From the NCBI RefSeq assembly GCF_030413175.1, contig NZ_CP129212.1:3720001-3784000 (forward strand): a DNA stretch of 64,000 bases, written 5' to 3'. The translations under genes and the position numbers were made by a program. How positions within the stretch are numbered: the first letter of the stretch is position 1; each line of letters opens with the position of its first letter. Shown piece by piece: positions 43,974 through 55,512 of the stretch. This stretch comes from Bradyrhizobium roseum (GTDB lineage Bacteria > Pseudomonadota > Alphaproteobacteria > Rhizobiales > Xanthobacteraceae). The notes under the pieces were generated by a model that ran no database searches, had not been told where the DNA came from, and worked only from the letters and a program-made list of their open reading frames with translations.

Positions 43974-45911
43974 GTGGCGAAGGCTGGAAAGAAAGCGTCG
44001 AAAAAGAAGGCGAAGAAGGCCCGCAAGTCGCCGCCCGTACGCGCGAGCAAGAAGGCCGCCAAGAAGTCCGGCAAGAAGCGCGCCGTCAAAAAGGGCGCAG
44101 CCAAGAGAGTCGTGAAGAAGGCCAAGAAGGCGCCGAAGAAAGCCGCCGGCAAGGTCGCGAAAAAGTCTGCCAAGAAGGCCGCCAAGAAAGTAACTCCGAA
44201 GGCCGCCAAAGAGCCGGCAAACAAATCCGCGCGCAAGACGAAGAAGCCGCAGCCGGCCCCCCCGCAAGAAGCGAGCCCGGTCGTATGGGCCATCGCGGCG
44301 GCCGTCGACCGCGCAAGACCGGCCACACCGCCTGCAAAACCCGCTCCCGCGGTGCCGCCGGTCGTCGCCGCCGAGCGCAACACCTATTACATCACGACCG
44401 CGATCGCCTATCCCAATGGCGTCCCGCACATCGGCCACGCCTATGAGGCGATTGCGACCGATGCGCTGGCGCGGTTTCAGCGGCTCAACGGCAAGGATGT
44501 GTTCTTCCTGACCGGCACCGACGAGCACGGCCTGAAGATGGTGCAGACCGCCGAGAGCGAGGGATTGGCCGTCGCCGAACTCGCCGCGCGCAACGCCGGC
44601 CGGTTCCGGGAGATGGACGAGCGGCTGAATGTGTCGTTCGACCGTTTCATCCGCACCACGGAGCCTGATCATCACCGTTCGGTCCAGGCGGTCTGGGACC
44701 GGATGCAGCAGAATGGCGACATCTATATCGACACCTATGCCGGCTGGTATTCGGTGCGTGACGAGGCCTACTACGCCGAAGAGGAAACCGTCGTCGGCGA
44801 CGACCAAGTGCGCCGCGGGCCGCAGGGTTCGCCGGTCGAGTGGGTCGAGGAGAAGAGCTACTTCTTCAAGCTGTCCGCCTATCAGGACCGCTTGCTGGCG
44901 CTGTACGAGAGCCAGCCGGACTTCATCGGCCCGGATTCGCGCCGTAACGAAGTCATCAGCTTCGTGAAGGGCGGCCTGAAAGACCTCTCGATTTCGCGCA
45001 CGACGTTCGACTGGGGCGTCAAGGTGCCGAACGATCCTGAACACGTGATGTATGTCTGGGTCGACGCGCTGACCAACTACATCACCGGCGTCGGCTTTCC
45101 CGACGAGAGCGCGGACAAATGGCGCTACTGGCCGGCGGACGTGCACATCATCGGCAAGGACATCATCCGCTTCCACGCGGTGTACTGGCCGGCGTTTTTG
45201 ATGTCGGCCGGCATCCCCGTGCAGAAGCGGGTCTATGCGCACGGTTTCCTGTTCAACAGGGGCGAGAAGATGTCGAAGTCGGTCGGCAACGTCGTCGATC
45301 CCTTCAATCTCGCCGACCAGTATGGCGTCGACCAGGTGCGCTATTTCTTCCTGCGCGAGGTGCCGTTCGGTCAGGACGGCAACTACAACCATGAAGCCAT
45401 CGTCGCGCGGATCAACGCCGACCTTGCCAACGGTCTCGGCAATCTGGCGCAACGTTCGCTGTCGATGATCGCCAAGCAGCTGGGCGGCGTGCTGCCGGAG
45501 CCGGGCGAGTTCACCGCCAACGACAAGGAGATGCTGGCGGAAGCGGACGCCATGCTGGCCGCGTCGCGGACGGCGATGGCGAGCCAGCAGATCCATCAAT
45601 GGCTGAACGTGATTTGGTCCGTAGTCGCGGAGGCCGACCGCTATTTCGCGGGCGAGGCACCTTGGGCACTGGCCAAGACCGATCCGGCGCGGCAGAAGAC
45701 CGTGCTGTATGTGACCACGGAAGTCGTGCGGCAGATCGCGATCCTGACCCAGCCGGCGATGCCGGAGGCCTCAGCCAAGCTGCTCGACAGCCTCGGTATC
45801 CCTGAGGACGCGCGCGACTTTGCTGCGCTCGGCAAGCGCATCGCGCCCGGCGTGACCTTGCCGCCGCCGGTCGGCGTATTCCCGCGCTATGTCGAACCAA
45901 AGATGGATTGA
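43974..45911 (+). CDS. metG: Methionyl-tRNA synthetase with lysine-rich N-terminal extension
   Basis: A 645-residue class I synthetase. The catalytic core begins near residue 136 ([15 protein letters not shown]), with HIGH in PHIGHAYEA and KMSKS near residue 432 in [10 protein letters not shown], then an anticodon-binding helical domain. It lacks the zinc CxxC knob insert and a C-terminal tRNA-binding domain. The first 100 residues are an unusual Lys/Ala-rich repeat (KKAAKK type) like histone H1 tails. Two GTG codons (43971, 43974) follow AAGGA; the second has better spacing. Confidence 0.93.
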   Translation: MAKAGKKASKKKAKKARKSPPVRASKKAAKKSGKKRAVKKGAAKRVVKKAKKAPKKAAGKVAKKSAKKAAKKVTPKAAKEPANKSARKTKKPQPAPPQEASPVVWAIAAAVDRARPATPPAKPAPAVPPVVAAERNTYYITTAIAYPNGVPHIGHAYEAIATDALARFQRLNGKDVFFLTGTDEHGLKMVQTAESEGLAVAELAARNAGRFREMDERLNVSFDRFIRTTEPDHHRSVQAVWDRMQQNGDIYIDTYAGWYSVRDEAYYAEEETVVGDDQVRRGPQGSPVEWVEEKSYFFKLSAYQDRLLALYESQPDFIGPDSRRNEVISFVKGGLKDLSISRTTFDWGVKVPNDPEHVMYVWVDALTNYITGVGFPDESADKWRYWPADVHIIGKDIIRFHAVYWPAFLMSAGIPVQKRVYAHGFLFNRGEKMSKSVGNVVDPFNLADQYGVDQVRYFFLREVPFGQDGNYNHEAIVARINADLANGLGNLAQRSLSMIAKQLGGVLPEPGEFTANDKEMLAEADAMLAASRTAMASQQIHQWLNVIWSVVAEADRYFAGEAPWALAKTDPARQKTVLYVTTEVVRQIAILTQPAMPEASAKLLDSLGIPEDARDFAALGKRIAPGVTLPPPVGVFPRYVEPKMD

Positions 45912-45925
45912 GCCGTTTGCCAGCC

Positions 45926-46717
45926 ATGCTCGTCGATAGTCATTGCCACCTCGACTTTCCGGATTTTGGCGAGGATCTGGACGCGCTGGTCGCGCGCGCC
46001 GAGACCGCCGGCGTTGGACGTATGGTCACCATCTCGACCCGGGTGCGGCGGCTCGGCGGGCTGCTCGCGATCGCCGAGCGGTTTCCCAACGTCTATTGCT
46101 CGGTCGGCACCCACCCCCATCACGCCGATGAGGAAGACGGCATCTTGGCCGATGAACTGATCGAGCGGACAAAACACCCGAAAGTCGTGGCGCTTGGCGA
46201 GGCGGGACTGGATTATTTCTACCAGCATGGCTCGCGCGAAGCGCAGGAGCGCGGCTTTCGTGCCCATATCGCTGCAGCCCGGGCCACGGATCTGCCGCTG
46301 GTGATCCATACCCGCGAGGCGGATGTCGACTGCGGCCGCATCCTCGAAGACGAAGTGGCGAAGGGGCCGTTCCGCGCGGTGCTGCATTGCTACACCGGCG
46401 GGCGCGACCTTGCGATGAAGGCGATCGATCTCGGCCTGTCGATCTCGTTCACCGGCATCCTGACGTTCAAGAAGTCGGAAGCCTTGCGCGAACTCGCCGC
46501 CGAGCTGCCGGCCGATCGCATCATGGTCGAAACCGACGCGCCCTATCTCGCGCCGGGAAAATTTCGCGGCAAGCGCAACGAACCGTCTTACGTGCTCGAG
46601 GTCGCCAAGGTGCTGGCGCAGACGCGCGGCGTCTCGCTGGAGGAAATCTCGCGGCAGACCACGGAAAATTTCTTCCGGCTGTTTTCAAAAGTGCCGGCGC
46701 CGAAGGTCGCGGCATGA
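45926..46717 (+). CDS. TatD-family metal-dependent deoxyribonuclease
   Basis: A 263-residue TIM-barrel hydrolase. Metal ligands are seen in VDSHCHLDF, GEAGLDYFY, VIHTREAD, LHCYTG and ETDAPYLAP. The family shows 3'-5' DNase activity or acts in DNA repair and quality control. A TTG overlapping the metG stop could lengthen it by six residues. It sits between metG and an MBL-fold hydrolase, a conserved alphaproteobacterial order. Confidence 0.93.
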   Translation: MLVDSHCHLDFPDFGEDLDALVARAETAGVGRMVTISTRVRRLGGLLAIAERFPNVYCSVGTHPHHADEEDGILADELIERTKHPKVVALGEAGLDYFYQHGSREAQERGFRAHIAAARATDLPLVIHTREADVDCGRILEDEVAKGPFRAVLHCYTGGRDLAMKAIDLGLSISFTGILTFKKSEALRELAAELPADRIMVETDAPYLAPGKFRGKRNEPSYVLEVAKVLAQTRGVSLEEISRQTTENFFRLFSKVPAPKVAA

Positions 46718-47511
46718 CGGTAACGCTGACGATCCTCGGCTGCGGCTCCTCGGCCGGCGTGCCACGGCCGGCGCTCGGTTGGGGCGCCTGCGATCCCGGC
46801 AATCCAAAGAACCGCCGCCGCCGCTGCTCGATGATGGTGGAGCGCACCGGTGCGCACGGCACCACGCGGATCGTGATCGACACCTCGCCCGACCTGCGCG
46901 AGCAGTTGCTCGACGCCGAGGTCGACCATATCGATGCGGTTTTCCTGACCCATGAGCATGCCGACCAGACCCACGGCATCGACGATCTGCGTTCGGTCGT
47001 CATGCACCAGCGCCGGCGTATCCCGGTCTATTTCAACCAGTCGACCGCCAAGGACATCATGGCGCGGTTCTCCTACTGCTTCATCTCGCCGGAGGGCAGC
47101 GACTATCCGCCGATCCTGACGCGACATTCGATCGAGGCCGGCGAGAGCCAGGAGATCGAAGGGAAGGGTGGGCCGGTGAAGCTTTCCGCGTTCCTGGTCC
47201 ATCATGGCAATATCCCTGCGCTCGGTTTCCGTGTCGGCAACGCCGCCTATACGCCCGACCTGCACGACATTCCCGAGGAGAGCTGGCCGGCGCTCGAAAA
47301 TCTCGACCTCTGGATCGTCGACGGGTTGCGCTACGCCGGCCATCCCAGCCATTTCAGCGTGAGCGATGCGCTGTCATGGATCGAGCGCTTCAAGCCCAAG
47401 CGCGCCGTCATCACCAACATGCACTCCGACCTCGATTACGAGGTGCTGCGCCAGAGCCTGCCGGCCGGCGTAATCCCGGCTTACGACGGCATCCGGCTGG
47501 ATCTGCCTTAA
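46714..47511 (+). CDS. MBL-fold hydrolase, PhnP-like
   Basis: A 265-residue metallo-hydrolase. THEHADQTHGIDDL is the HxHxDH metal motif, and VHHGNIPALGFRVG and TNMHSDLDYE give further ligands. It belongs to the PhnP-type phosphodiesterase group that acts on cyclic phosphates, but its natural substrate is unknown. It overlaps the tatD-like stop by four bases and ends the dac-to-MBL gene run. The next gene is convergent and overlaps its stop. Confidence 0.88.
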   Translation: MTVTLTILGCGSSAGVPRPALGWGACDPGNPKNRRRRCSMMVERTGAHGTTRIVIDTSPDLREQLLDAEVDHIDAVFLTHEHADQTHGIDDLRSVVMHQRRRIPVYFNQSTAKDIMARFSYCFISPEGSDYPPILTRHSIEAGESQEIEGKGGPVKLSAFLVHHGNIPALGFRVGNAAYTPDLHDIPEESWPALENLDLWIVDGLRYAGHPSHFSVSDALSWIERFKPKRAVITNMHSDLDYEVLRQSLPAGVIPAYDGIRLDLP

Positions 47512-48092
47512 GGTCCGCAGCGCGGGATCTCGGCCACCACGGCGGCGTTCGTCACGATCGAGCGCAGGTCGACGTCGCGGGCCAGCGCCACATAATCCTT
47601 GGTCTCGGCCGTTCTCAGATATGTGCTGAAATAGATCGGACCGTCCGGCAGTTCGCCGACCTTGCACGCTTGCGGCCTTACCGAAATCGAGATCGAGCCT
47701 TTCTGACCCGAACTCTTCTTGGCGATCAGCTCGGCACGAAAAGCTGTCAGGCGAGCGAGGTCGGCATCATCGATGCGATAGGCGAAGATGTGACTGCCGG
47801 CGCTGGCCTCGCGCGTCAGCTCCGCGGGTTCGGGGATTTCGCGCAGCATGAAGTCGCGGGCTTCTTCAGGCGCGCGTCCGACCTGCACGGCGATCCGCAG
47901 TGCGACGCCTCTTGGCTGGGCCCGCAGGGCGCGCGGCAGCTTGATCGCGGCGCGCAATTGCGCGGGGTCCGAGGTCTCGAAATCGACCCGGGCGAGTTTG
48001 ACCATCGAGGTGACCGGCATATGGCTGCAGCCAGACATCGCCCCCATCAGAAGGACGAGCAGCAAGTAGTGCAGGAGACGTCTGGAGTTCAT
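47508..48092 (-). CDS. Hypothetical lipoprotein
   Basis: A 194-residue predicted lipoprotein: lipobox MSGC follows a hydrophobic signal (LLHYLLLVLLMGAMSGC). The mature part is soluble and mixed alpha/beta, with two further cysteines (QACKVGE and IPRCGP) that could form a disulfide. No family is recognised. AAGAAGG precedes ATG 48092. Its stop overlaps the end of the MBL hydrolase gene on the other strand, so little room exists for a terminator. Confidence 0.78.
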   Translation of the reverse strand: MNSRRLLHYLLLVLLMGAMSGCSHMPVTSMVKLARVDFETSDPAQLRAAIKLPRALRAQPRGVALRIAVQVGRAPEEARDFMLREIPEPAELTREASAGSHIFAYRIDDADLARLTAFRAELIAKKSSGQKGSISISVRPQACKVGELPDGPIYFSTYLRTAETKDYVALARDVDLRSIVTNAAVVAEIPRCGP

Positions 48093-48166
48093 TCTTGGCA
48101 ACCTTCTTGACGATGATTAATTAACGTAATACGATAATTATATCTCGCGTCAATAGGATTGAACCG

Positions 48167-48712
48167 ATGACCGCATTCGAACGTCCCGATCGTCTCCGCC
48201 GCTTTTCCAAGGCCATGGCGATGCTGACCACGCTCGGCATGTTGCTGATCGCCGCCGCCATGATCGCGGTATTCTTCATTCCCGACTGGACGCGAAACCT
48301 CCTGCTGGCGCGGCTGGGCCAGGCCGGGCAGGGCTTGTCATTGTCCACGGGACACCTGACCGCCGCTGCGGCCATCACCGCCGTTCCGGTCGGCGTGTTG
48401 CTGTTCGGCCTGTGGCAGGTACGTGCGCTATTCCTCAAATTTGCCGATGGGCAGGTGTTCACACTGGCAAGCGCGCGCCTGCTGCGCCATTTCGCCGGCT
48501 CCGTGCTGGCGCAGGCCATTCTCGGGCCGGTCTCGTCGACCGCGCTGATGCTCGCCTTCACGCTGAACAATCCGTCGGGCACTCGCCAGCTCGTCATCAC
48601 CCTGTCGTCTCACGACTATCTGGCGCTGATCGTTGGCGGTGTCCTGCTCGCGGTGTCCTCGGTGATGGTGGAAGCCACCCGCATCGCCGACGAAAACGCA
48701 TCCTTCGTCTGA
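48167..48712 (+). CDS. DUF2975 membrane protein
   Basis: A 181-residue protein with four membrane helices (starting near residues 20, 65, 110 and 150). The layout and RIADENASFV ending match DUF2975 proteins, which occur next to small XRE regulators, as here: the next gene begins 11 bases on. Function unknown; a toxin-like or membrane-stress role has not been established. An AT-rich stretch at 48117-48150 holds its probable promoter. Confidence 0.8.
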   Translation: MTAFERPDRLRRFSKAMAMLTTLGMLLIAAAMIAVFFIPDWTRNLLLARLGQAGQGLSLSTGHLTAAAAITAVPVGVLLFGLWQVRALFLKFADGQVFTLASARLLRHFAGSVLAQAILGPVSSTALMLAFTLNNPSGTRQLVITLSSHDYLALIVGGVLLAVSSVMVEATRIADENASFV

Positions 48713-48723
48713 GGGCAATGGCG

Positions 48724-48966
48724 ATGCCGATCACCGTCAATCTCGACGTCATGCTGGCGCGGCGAAAGATGCGTTCGAAGGAACTCGCCGAGCGCATCGG
48801 GATCACCGAACAGAACGTCTCGCTGCTGAAATCGGGCAAGGTCAAGGGCGTCCGCTTCGACACGCTGGCGCTGATCTGCGAAGCGCTGGACTGCCAGCCC
48901 GGCGACATCCTCGAATACCGCGATGATGACGCGGCCAACGAACCTGCCCGCCGCGCACGCGGCTGA
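48724..48966 (+). CDS. Small XRE-family regulator (YozG-like)
   Basis: An 80-residue DNA-binding protein made of one helix-turn-helix (about 8-65: LARRKMRSKELAERIGITEQ with recognition helix NVSLLKSGK). Such proteins pair with DUF2975 genes and probably control their own operon. GAGGG stands eight bases before ATG 48724; an ATG two codons earlier is too close to it. LICEALDCQPGDILEY is the family ending. Confidence 0.85.
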   Translation: MPITVNLDVMLARRKMRSKELAERIGITEQNVSLLKSGKVKGVRFDTLALICEALDCQPGDILEYRDDDAANEPARRARG

Positions 48967-48989
48967 CTGAATCAGGCGGAGGAACTTTA

Positions 48990-49610
48990 ATGATCGGCCT
49001 GTTCTTTGAAGTTCAGACAAAGCCCGGACATCGCGAGCAATATCTCGATCTCGCGGCCGGGCTGAAACCCGACCTCGAGGCGATCGGCGGCTGCCGCTTC
49101 ATCGAACGCTTCAGGAGTTTGACGCGGGCGGACCTGCTGCTGTCCTATCAGATTTGGCAGGACGAGGGGGCGCTGACGGCGTGGCGCGCCCATGCTCACC
49201 ATCATGATGTCCAGACCGTCGGCCGCGAGCGGGTGTTTTCGGATTATCGCATCCGTGTGGCGCAGGTCATTCACGAACAACGGCCCGGACAATCGGCCTG
49301 GCAGCCCGAGCGGCGCACACCCTACAACGATCCCGCGCGGCGCAAGCCGACCTACATGCTCGCTTCGGAATCAAAGCAGGCCACGCTGGCGGTGGAAACC
49401 GACTGGCGCCGCGACGCTTTTGCGAGCGTTTACCGCGACGGGCATTTTGCGCATCTGGTCGATCTGCCAGATGAGTGGGTCGGCATCGAATTCGGCCCGA
49501 GTCTGTTTGCCGATCCGACGGTAGAATATTTTCGAGTGTTCGAAGTGATGCGCGATTACGGGATGTTCGAGCGCACCGAAGCGCCGCAATATTATCCGCC
49601 GGTGGGATAA
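48990..49610 (+). CDS. Antibiotic-biosynthesis-monooxygenase (ABM) fold protein
   Basis: A 206-residue protein. Residues 1-95 form an ABM-type ferredoxin-like fold (MIGLFFEVQTKPGHREQYLD), found in small oxygenases and haem-degrading enzymes. The second half (about 100-206) is less clear. No haem ligand can be assigned by eye. A strong GGAGGAAC precedes the ATG. It stands alone before a hairpin and a convergent acyl-CoA synthetase gene. Confidence 0.75.
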   Translation: MIGLFFEVQTKPGHREQYLDLAAGLKPDLEAIGGCRFIERFRSLTRADLLLSYQIWQDEGALTAWRAHAHHHDVQTVGRERVFSDYRIRVAQVIHEQRPGQSAWQPERRTPYNDPARRKPTYMLASESKQATLAVETDWRRDAFASVYRDGHFAHLVDLPDEWVGIEFGPSLFADPTVEYFRVFEVMRDYGMFERTEAPQYYPPVG

Positions 49611-49615
49611 GCTTC

Positions 49616-49649
49616 GTAGGGTGGGCACGCTGCGCTTTGCCCACCCTAC
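49616..49649. terminator. Strong 12-bp hairpin between convergent genes
   Basis: GTAGGGTGGGCA and TGCCCACCCTAC are perfect complements around a ten-base loop. It sits between the ABM-like gene and the end of the acyl-CoA synthetase gene. Sequences of this kind are dispersed in Bradyrhizobium and may act as bidirectional terminators. Confidence 0.65.
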
Positions 49650-49654
49650 TCAAG

Positions 49655-51304
<1,650 letters not shown>

Positions 51305-51327
51305 TGGCTCTGTCCCATCTTAAAAGT

Positions 51328-53226
51328 TTACAGGAACCCGATGGAAATCCACGGGAAGATCGCCACGATAATCAGGCCGACCATCAGTGCGAGCAGGTAG
51401 CCCCAGATTGGCCGGATGCCTTCCGCCGGGTCAACGCGACCGATGGCGCAGGCGGCATAATAGCCCACTCCGAACGGCGGCGCGAACAGTCCGATGCCCA
51501 TCGCGAGGATGACGATCATCGCATAGTGAACCTCATGGACGCCCACGGCGCGGGCGATCGGAAACAGCAGCGGCCCGAACAGCACGATCGCCGGGATGCC
51601 CTCGAGCACGCTGCCGAGGATCACGAACGCCACGATCGACACCGCGATGAACGTCGCCGAACCGCCGGGCAGGCCAGTCATGGCGGCCGCCAGCGTCCGC
51701 GAGAAGCCGGATTGCGTGAGCCCCCAGGCCATGCCGGTGGCGCAGCCGATGATCAGCAGGATCGCGCCCGACAGGCACGCGGTCTCGACCAACATTGGCA
51801 CGATCCGCCGCCAGTCGAAATTGCGGTAGATCAACAGGCCGTAAATCAGGTAGCCGACGATGAAGGCATAGACGATGCCGATGGTGGAGACTTCCGTGGC
51901 GGTCGCAATGCCCTCGACCACGGCGTAGCGGATCACGAACGGCAGCGCGATGGCGGGCAGGGCAATGGCGAGGGCGCGGACGATCTCGCCGCCGCTGGCG
52001 CGCGTGACGTGCCGCAGGTCCTCGTCGCGGTAACGCCACCACACCAGCGCCGACAGCGTGAGCGCCAGCACGACGCCCGGCAGCAGGCCGCCGGTGAACA
52101 GCGCCGCGATCGAAACGCCGGTGACCGAACCGATGGTGATCAGGACGAGGCTCGGCGGAATGGTCTCGGTCTGCGCGCCGGTGGCGGAGAGCAGGGCGAC
52201 CAGATCGCCCGGCTTGGCGCCCCGCGCCTTCATTTCCGGAAACAGCACCGGCGCCACGGCCGCCATGTCGGCTGCCTTGGAGCCCGAAATGCCCGACACC
52301 AGGTACATCGCGCCGACCAGCACGTAATGCAACCCGCCGCGAACGTGCCCTAAGAGGCTCGCCAGGAACGCCACCATGGCGCGCGCCATGCCGGTCATTT
52401 CGATCAGCAGCCCCAGGAAGACGAACAGCGGTACCGACAGCAGGATCAGGTGGCTCATGCCCTCGTCCATGCGGCCGACCAGCACCATCAGCGGCGTGCC
52501 TGTCGTCAGCGCGAGATAGCCGTAGGTCGCGAGCCCGAAACCGAAGGCGATCGGCACGCCGGCGAACACGCAAAAGCCGGCGACGCCGACAAAGAAGATG
52601 ATCAGGTTGAGATTGCCGAGCGGTTTTAGCGAGCCTCTCACAAGCCAGAAAACCGCGATGACCAGCGCGACCGACAGGATCGCCGCCGCCAGCGTCCGGA
52701 CGTTGCCGGATCGCGCCAGCCGCAGCAGCGCAAACATCGCCATCAGCGCAATGCCGACCGGCAGCGCCGCGGCGCGCCAGATATTGGCGATCTGCAGCGC
52801 CGGCGTGGTGATATAGCTTTCCTCGTAGGCGTATTCGTAGGCCGGCCAGGCGATCAGGATGAGGAATGCCAGCGCGGCCGAGGTCGCCACCAAATCGAGA
52901 TAGGCGCGCATGGCCGGTTTGGCGCTGGCGACCACCGCCGTCATCCGCATGTGCTCGGCGCGGCGGAATGCGACCGCGGCGCCCAGCATGGCGAGCCACA
53001 GGAACAGGATCGAGGCCAGTTCGTCCGACCAGATCAGCGGCCGGTGCAGCGCATAGCGCGCCACCACGCCGGCAAACAGGATGACGATCTCGGCTATGAC
53101 CAGGAGCGCGGCCGGAATCTCGACCAGCATTCCCAGCGCGTGTTCAATCGATGCAAGAGCAGATCGGCGGCGAGGGGGCTGACCCACCTCGCCGCCAACG
53201 GCTTCACTCAAACCGGCATGAGCCAC
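51328..53226 (-). CDS. TRAP transporter fused small-large permease (DctQM)
   Basis: A 632-residue membrane protein. Residues 30-185 are the small DctQ subunit (four helices; IWSDELASILFLWLAMLGAAV). The rest is the large DctM subunit with about 12 helices (GISGSKAADMAAVAPVL). It uses the sodium or proton gradient to import an organic acid delivered by the binding protein encoded 39 bases upstream. Fusion of Q and M is common in TRAP systems. The acyl-CoA synthetase gene follows 23 bases later. Confidence 0.93.
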   Translation of the reverse strand: MAHAGLSEAVGGEVGQPPRRRSALASIEHALGMLVEIPAALLVIAEIVILFAGVVARYALHRPLIWSDELASILFLWLAMLGAAVAFRRAEHMRMTAVVASAKPAMRAYLDLVATSAALAFLILIAWPAYEYAYEESYITTPALQIANIWRAAALPVGIALMAMFALLRLARSGNVRTLAAAILSVALVIAVFWLVRGSLKPLGNLNLIIFFVGVAGFCVFAGVPIAFGFGLATYGYLALTTGTPLMVLVGRMDEGMSHLILLSVPLFVFLGLLIEMTGMARAMVAFLASLLGHVRGGLHYVLVGAMYLVSGISGSKAADMAAVAPVLFPEMKARGAKPGDLVALLSATGAQTETIPPSLVLITIGSVTGVSIAALFTGGLLPGVVLALTLSALVWWRYRDEDLRHVTRASGGEIVRALAIALPAIALPFVIRYAVVEGIATATEVSTIGIVYAFIVGYLIYGLLIYRNFDWRRIVPMLVETACLSGAILLIIGCATGMAWGLTQSGFSRTLAAAMTGLPGGSATFIAVSIVAFVILGSVLEGIPAIVLFGPLLFPIARAVGVHEVHYAMIVILAMGIGLFAPPFGVGYYAACAIGRVDPAEGIRPIWGYLLALMVGLIIVAIFPWISIGFL

Positions 53227-53265
53227 GACGGCCCCTCAGACGTTACAAGGCGTTACGACAAGATC

Positions 53266-54285
53266 TTACGACAGCTTCCCGACGGACTTTTCGAGCAGCT
53301 CCCAGGCCTGGTCGCCGTATTTGCCCTTCCATTCCGCGTAGAAGCCGGCGGAGCGGAGTTTTTCGCGGAAAGGCGTCACGTTCGGCTGGTTGAAGGTAAG
53401 GCCCTTGCCGGCCAGTTCCTGCTGCAGTCCGGCATTCAGTTTCGCGACGTCCTCGCGCTCCTTGACGCCGGCCGCGTTGATGTTTCTGGCGACGATCGTC
53501 CGGACATCCTCTGGCAGCTTCTCCCAGGCGCGGCGGTTCGCCAGGAACCAGAAGCCGTCCCACATGTGGTTGGTCAGCGAGCAGAATTTCTGCACTTCAT
53601 ACAGCTTCGCCGTCGAGATGATCGCCAGCGGATTCTCCTGGCCCTCGACGATCTTGGTCTGCAGCGCGGAGTAAACTTCGCTGAAATTGATCGAGGCGGG
53701 GGCTGCATCGAACGCCTTGAACATCGAGGTCCAGAGCGGCGACACCGGCACGCGGATCTTGAAGCCCTTGAGGTCGTCAGGGCCGTTGATCGGCTTGCTC
53801 GAAGACGTGGTCTGGCGGAAGCCGTTGTCCCAGATCTTGTCCATCACCACGAGGTTCGCCTTGGTGATCTCGCCGCGGATATGGGCGCCCAGGCCGCCGT
53901 CCATGGCCTTCCAGACCGTCTCGTAGTCCGGGAACGCAAAACCGATGCCGCTGATGGAGGCCGCCGGCACCAGCGTCGCCAGGATCAGCCCGGACAGCGT
54001 GAAGAATTCGACGCCGCCCGAACGGATCTGGCTCAGCATGTCGGTATCGGAACCGAGCTGGTTGTTCGGGAAAATCTGCAGGTCGAACCGGCCATTGGTC
54101 TCAGCCTTGATCGCCGCCGCCATTTCCTTGGCGCGAGCGTTCATCGGATGGCCGTCCGGAAGATTGTTGGCGTACTTGTAGGTAAATTCGGCAGTCTGGG
54201 CCCGCGCCACCAGTGGCGCGCCAATGCCGCCCAGCACCGCGGACGCCGCGGATGCCTTCAACAGCGTGCGTCGTGAAAAACTCAT
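53266..54285 (-). CDS. TRAP transporter substrate-binding protein (DctP)
   Basis: A 339-residue periplasmic protein. The N-terminus SRRTLLKASAASAVLG with ARAQ resembles a Tat signal. The DctP fold includes the conserved arginine of GFKIRVPVSPLW, which holds the carboxylate of the ligand, and VEGQENPLAII. It delivers an organic acid to the fused permease. AGGGAG stands before ATG 54285; a start 20 codons upstream lacks such a site. Confidence 0.92.
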   Translation of the reverse strand: MSFSRRTLLKASAASAVLGGIGAPLVARAQTAEFTYKYANNLPDGHPMNARAKEMAAAIKAETNGRFDLQIFPNNQLGSDTDMLSQIRSGGVEFFTLSGLILATLVPAASISGIGFAFPDYETVWKAMDGGLGAHIRGEITKANLVVMDKIWDNGFRQTTSSSKPINGPDDLKGFKIRVPVSPLWTSMFKAFDAAPASINFSEVYSALQTKIVEGQENPLAIISTAKLYEVQKFCSLTNHMWDGFWFLANRRAWEKLPEDVRTIVARNINAAGVKEREDVAKLNAGLQQELAGKGLTFNQPNVTPFREKLRSAGFYAEWKGKYGDQAWELLEKSVGKLS

Positions 54286-54635
54286 TGGGCTTCTCCCTTG
54301 AGGGTTGTTGTTCTTGGCTGATCCAATATCGCGAACCATCCGCATACCCGCGCGCTTATTGCAGTGTCCGCAGGCGGCGGCAACAGGAGGCTTTGGGCAT
54401 CAGGATTGACGTGGGAATGGCGTGGGATTGCCCGAGCGAAACCAACGCCGCTATAGCCGCCGGGCTGGCCTGATTTGCCAGAATGTTGGGCCAAATATCT
54501 GATCCAATTAGAGATAAATATATTCCATAATATACCTTATGCGAATCGTTGATGTGCGGACTGGGGCACATGAGATTGCGCCCTGCAGCTTCCAGCAACC
54601 CGAAAACCCAGGCGGCGGCGCTTGGATGCGCGGTG
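54286..54635. other. Intergenic region, AT-rich centre
   Basis: No coding sequence is supported. The stretch 54490-54550 is AT-rich and could hold the promoter of the TRAP operon or be a spacer behind the sirtuin gene. No FixK box or clear palindrome was seen. Confidence 0.5.
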
Positions 54636-55442
54636 TCAGAGCAGAAATGAAAGCGCCGCCTCACATCGCTCTTCAAGCTTGAGCGCCAGCAGGTCGTCGG
54701 CCCGTGTCTTGCCGATGTTGACCGCAGCGATCGGGATACCGCGCTGTGCGGCTGCCAAAGCAAAGCGATAGCCGGAATAGACCATCAAGGACGAGCCGAC
54801 GATCAGCATGGCGTCGGCGGCTTCCAGCTGCCGCTGCGCCTCGGTGACTTGATGGCGCGGAACGTTCTCGCCGTAGAATACGACGTCGGGCTTGAGGACG
54901 CCGCCGCAGGATCGGCAAGGCGGCACGACAAAGGCCGAGAAATCCAGTCCGTCGAGATCGGCGTCGCCGTCCGGCAGCGCTGCGGCATCCAGCCGAGCCC
55001 ATGGCGCATTGAGGCGGATCAACTCGTCCTGAAAGTCGACGCGCCGGGTCGTGGTTGAGCAAGCCATGCACCGGACGAGATCCAGTCGCCCGTGAAGGTC
55101 GATGACCTCCCTGCTTCCGGCGGCCTGGTGCAGTCGGTCGACATTCTGGGTGAGGAGTAGTTGGCACCGGCCGTTGGCTTCCAGCCGGGCCAGGGCATGA
55201 TGCGCGTCGTTAGGTTGGGCTTGCCCGAACCGCCGCCATCCAACCATGCTTCGCGCCCAGTACCGCTGGCGCGTCGTCTCGTCGGCGATGAACGCCTGGA
55301 ATCGAACCGGCTGCGTTCGCTTCCAGTTGCCGTCGCCATCGCGATAATCGGGGATGCCCGAATGAGTGCTGCAGCCCGCCCCGGTCAGGACAAAGAGCTT
55401 TTGATGCTTTTCAACGAAATTCTTGAGTGCGGGATTTGCCAT
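54636..55442 (-). CDS. Sirtuin NAD-dependent protein deacylase (class II-like)
   Basis: A 268-residue sirtuin. TGAGCSTHSGIPDYR is the NAD loop, TQNVDRLHQ the catalytic Asn-Asp region, and DLHGRLDLVRC holds the active-site histidine. Zinc cysteines are in RCMAC and CRSCGG. The sequence resembles SIRT4-like class II enzymes, and it may reverse lysine acylation such as that made by the Pat-like enzyme at 11202. ATG 55442 is preferred to one four codons earlier on ribosome-site grounds. Confidence 0.93.
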   Translation of the reverse strand: MANPALKNFVEKHQKLFVLTGAGCSTHSGIPDYRDGDGNWKRTQPVRFQAFIADETTRQRYWARSMVGWRRFGQAQPNDAHHALARLEANGRCQLLLTQNVDRLHQAAGSREVIDLHGRLDLVRCMACSTTTRRVDFQDELIRLNAPWARLDAAALPDGDADLDGLDFSAFVVPPCRSCGGVLKPDVVFYGENVPRHQVTEAQRQLEAADAMLIVGSSLMVYSGYRFALAAAQRGIPIAAVNIGKTRADDLLALKLEERCEAALSFLL

Positions 55443-55512
55443 GCCTGACCGCATCTAATTCGCCTGTGGCCGTGATGCCAGTGGCGCCCGCGGCGTGGTC
55501 GACGCGCGAACG

